Assembly: GCA_028702695.1 (NCBI GenBank)
Contig: JAQVOH010000007.1
Coordinates: 1,253 to 61,701, forward strand
DNA length: 60,449 nt
Reading direction: 5' to 3'
From: Desulfotomaculaceae bacterium
GTDB lineage: Bacteria > Bacillota > Desulfotomaculia > Desulfotomaculales > Pelotomaculaceae
The notes under the pieces were generated by a model that saw only the letters and a list, made by a program, of their open reading frames with translations, ran no database searches and was not told the origin of the DNA. Positions 60,420-60,449 of this stretch are shown here, one piece after another. The translations under genes were made by a program, and so were the position numbers. Position 1 is the stretch's first letter. Each line of letters begins with the position of its first letter.

Positions 60420-60449
60420 AGGCAGCAAGGGGGAAATGAAGCACGAGAA

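Overview
This is a dense, almost entirely plus-strand stretch of a low-to-mid GC Firmicutes chromosome. Gene order, zinc-type ribosomal proteins (S14Z, L33, L36), SigH, McsA/McsB/CtsR and DisA point to a spore-forming clostridial lineage. The Cys-rich EF-Tu and the KOW gene between map and infA suggest Peptococcaceae (Desulfotomaculum/Pelotomaculum-like); that placement is inferred, not searched.

Layout. 1-1030: a c-di-GMP-I riboswitch with its own terminator, the ruins of a secreted-protein gene, and tRNA-Asn. 1219-5767: the CtsR-controlled protein quality operon ctsR-mcsA-mcsB-clpC. 5859-8893: a small anchored protein, radA and disA (DNA repair and c-di-AMP). 9111-19398: the conserved block carD-yacL-ispD-ispF-gltX-cysE-cysS-mrnC-thyX-rlmB-rae1-sigH. 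19512-23054: five tRNAs in two groups, split by a NifX-like protein gene and an orphan PAS/GAF histidine kinase. 23239-28476: tuf1-rpmG-secE-nusG-rplK-rplA-rplJ-rplL. 28862-35943: rpoB-rpoC. 36134-40690: L7Ae-like/rpsL/rpsG/fusA/tuf2. 40955-56592: the S10-spc-alpha superoperon from rpsJ to rplQ, lacking adk between secY and map. 56790-60419: a fused double ECF ATPase, ecfT and truA; rplM/rpsI would be expected next but lie outside.

Most of the content is core information processing: transcription (rpoA/B/C, nusG, sigH, carD), translation (about 30 ribosomal proteins, EF-Tu twice, EF-G, IF-1, two tRNA synthetases), protein export (secE, secY, map) and stress control. Many sigma-A promoters with 17-18 bp spacers can be read directly.

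The unusual material lies between genes. First, about ten copies of a short palindromic repeat share a fixed core (AGAACCGTCCCC or its complement), while the flanking stems differ from copy to copy yet stay self-complementary. One double copy sits in frame inside the ECF ATPase gene and forms the linker joining the two ATPase domains, and another supplies that protein's C-terminus and stop codon. Second, many spacers in the ribosomal superoperon are built of purine-rich units (GACGTGAGA-like) on the left and pyrimidine-rich complements on the right, often ending at the Shine-Dalgarno of the next gene. I found no defence island, CRISPR array, prophage or intact transposase gene.
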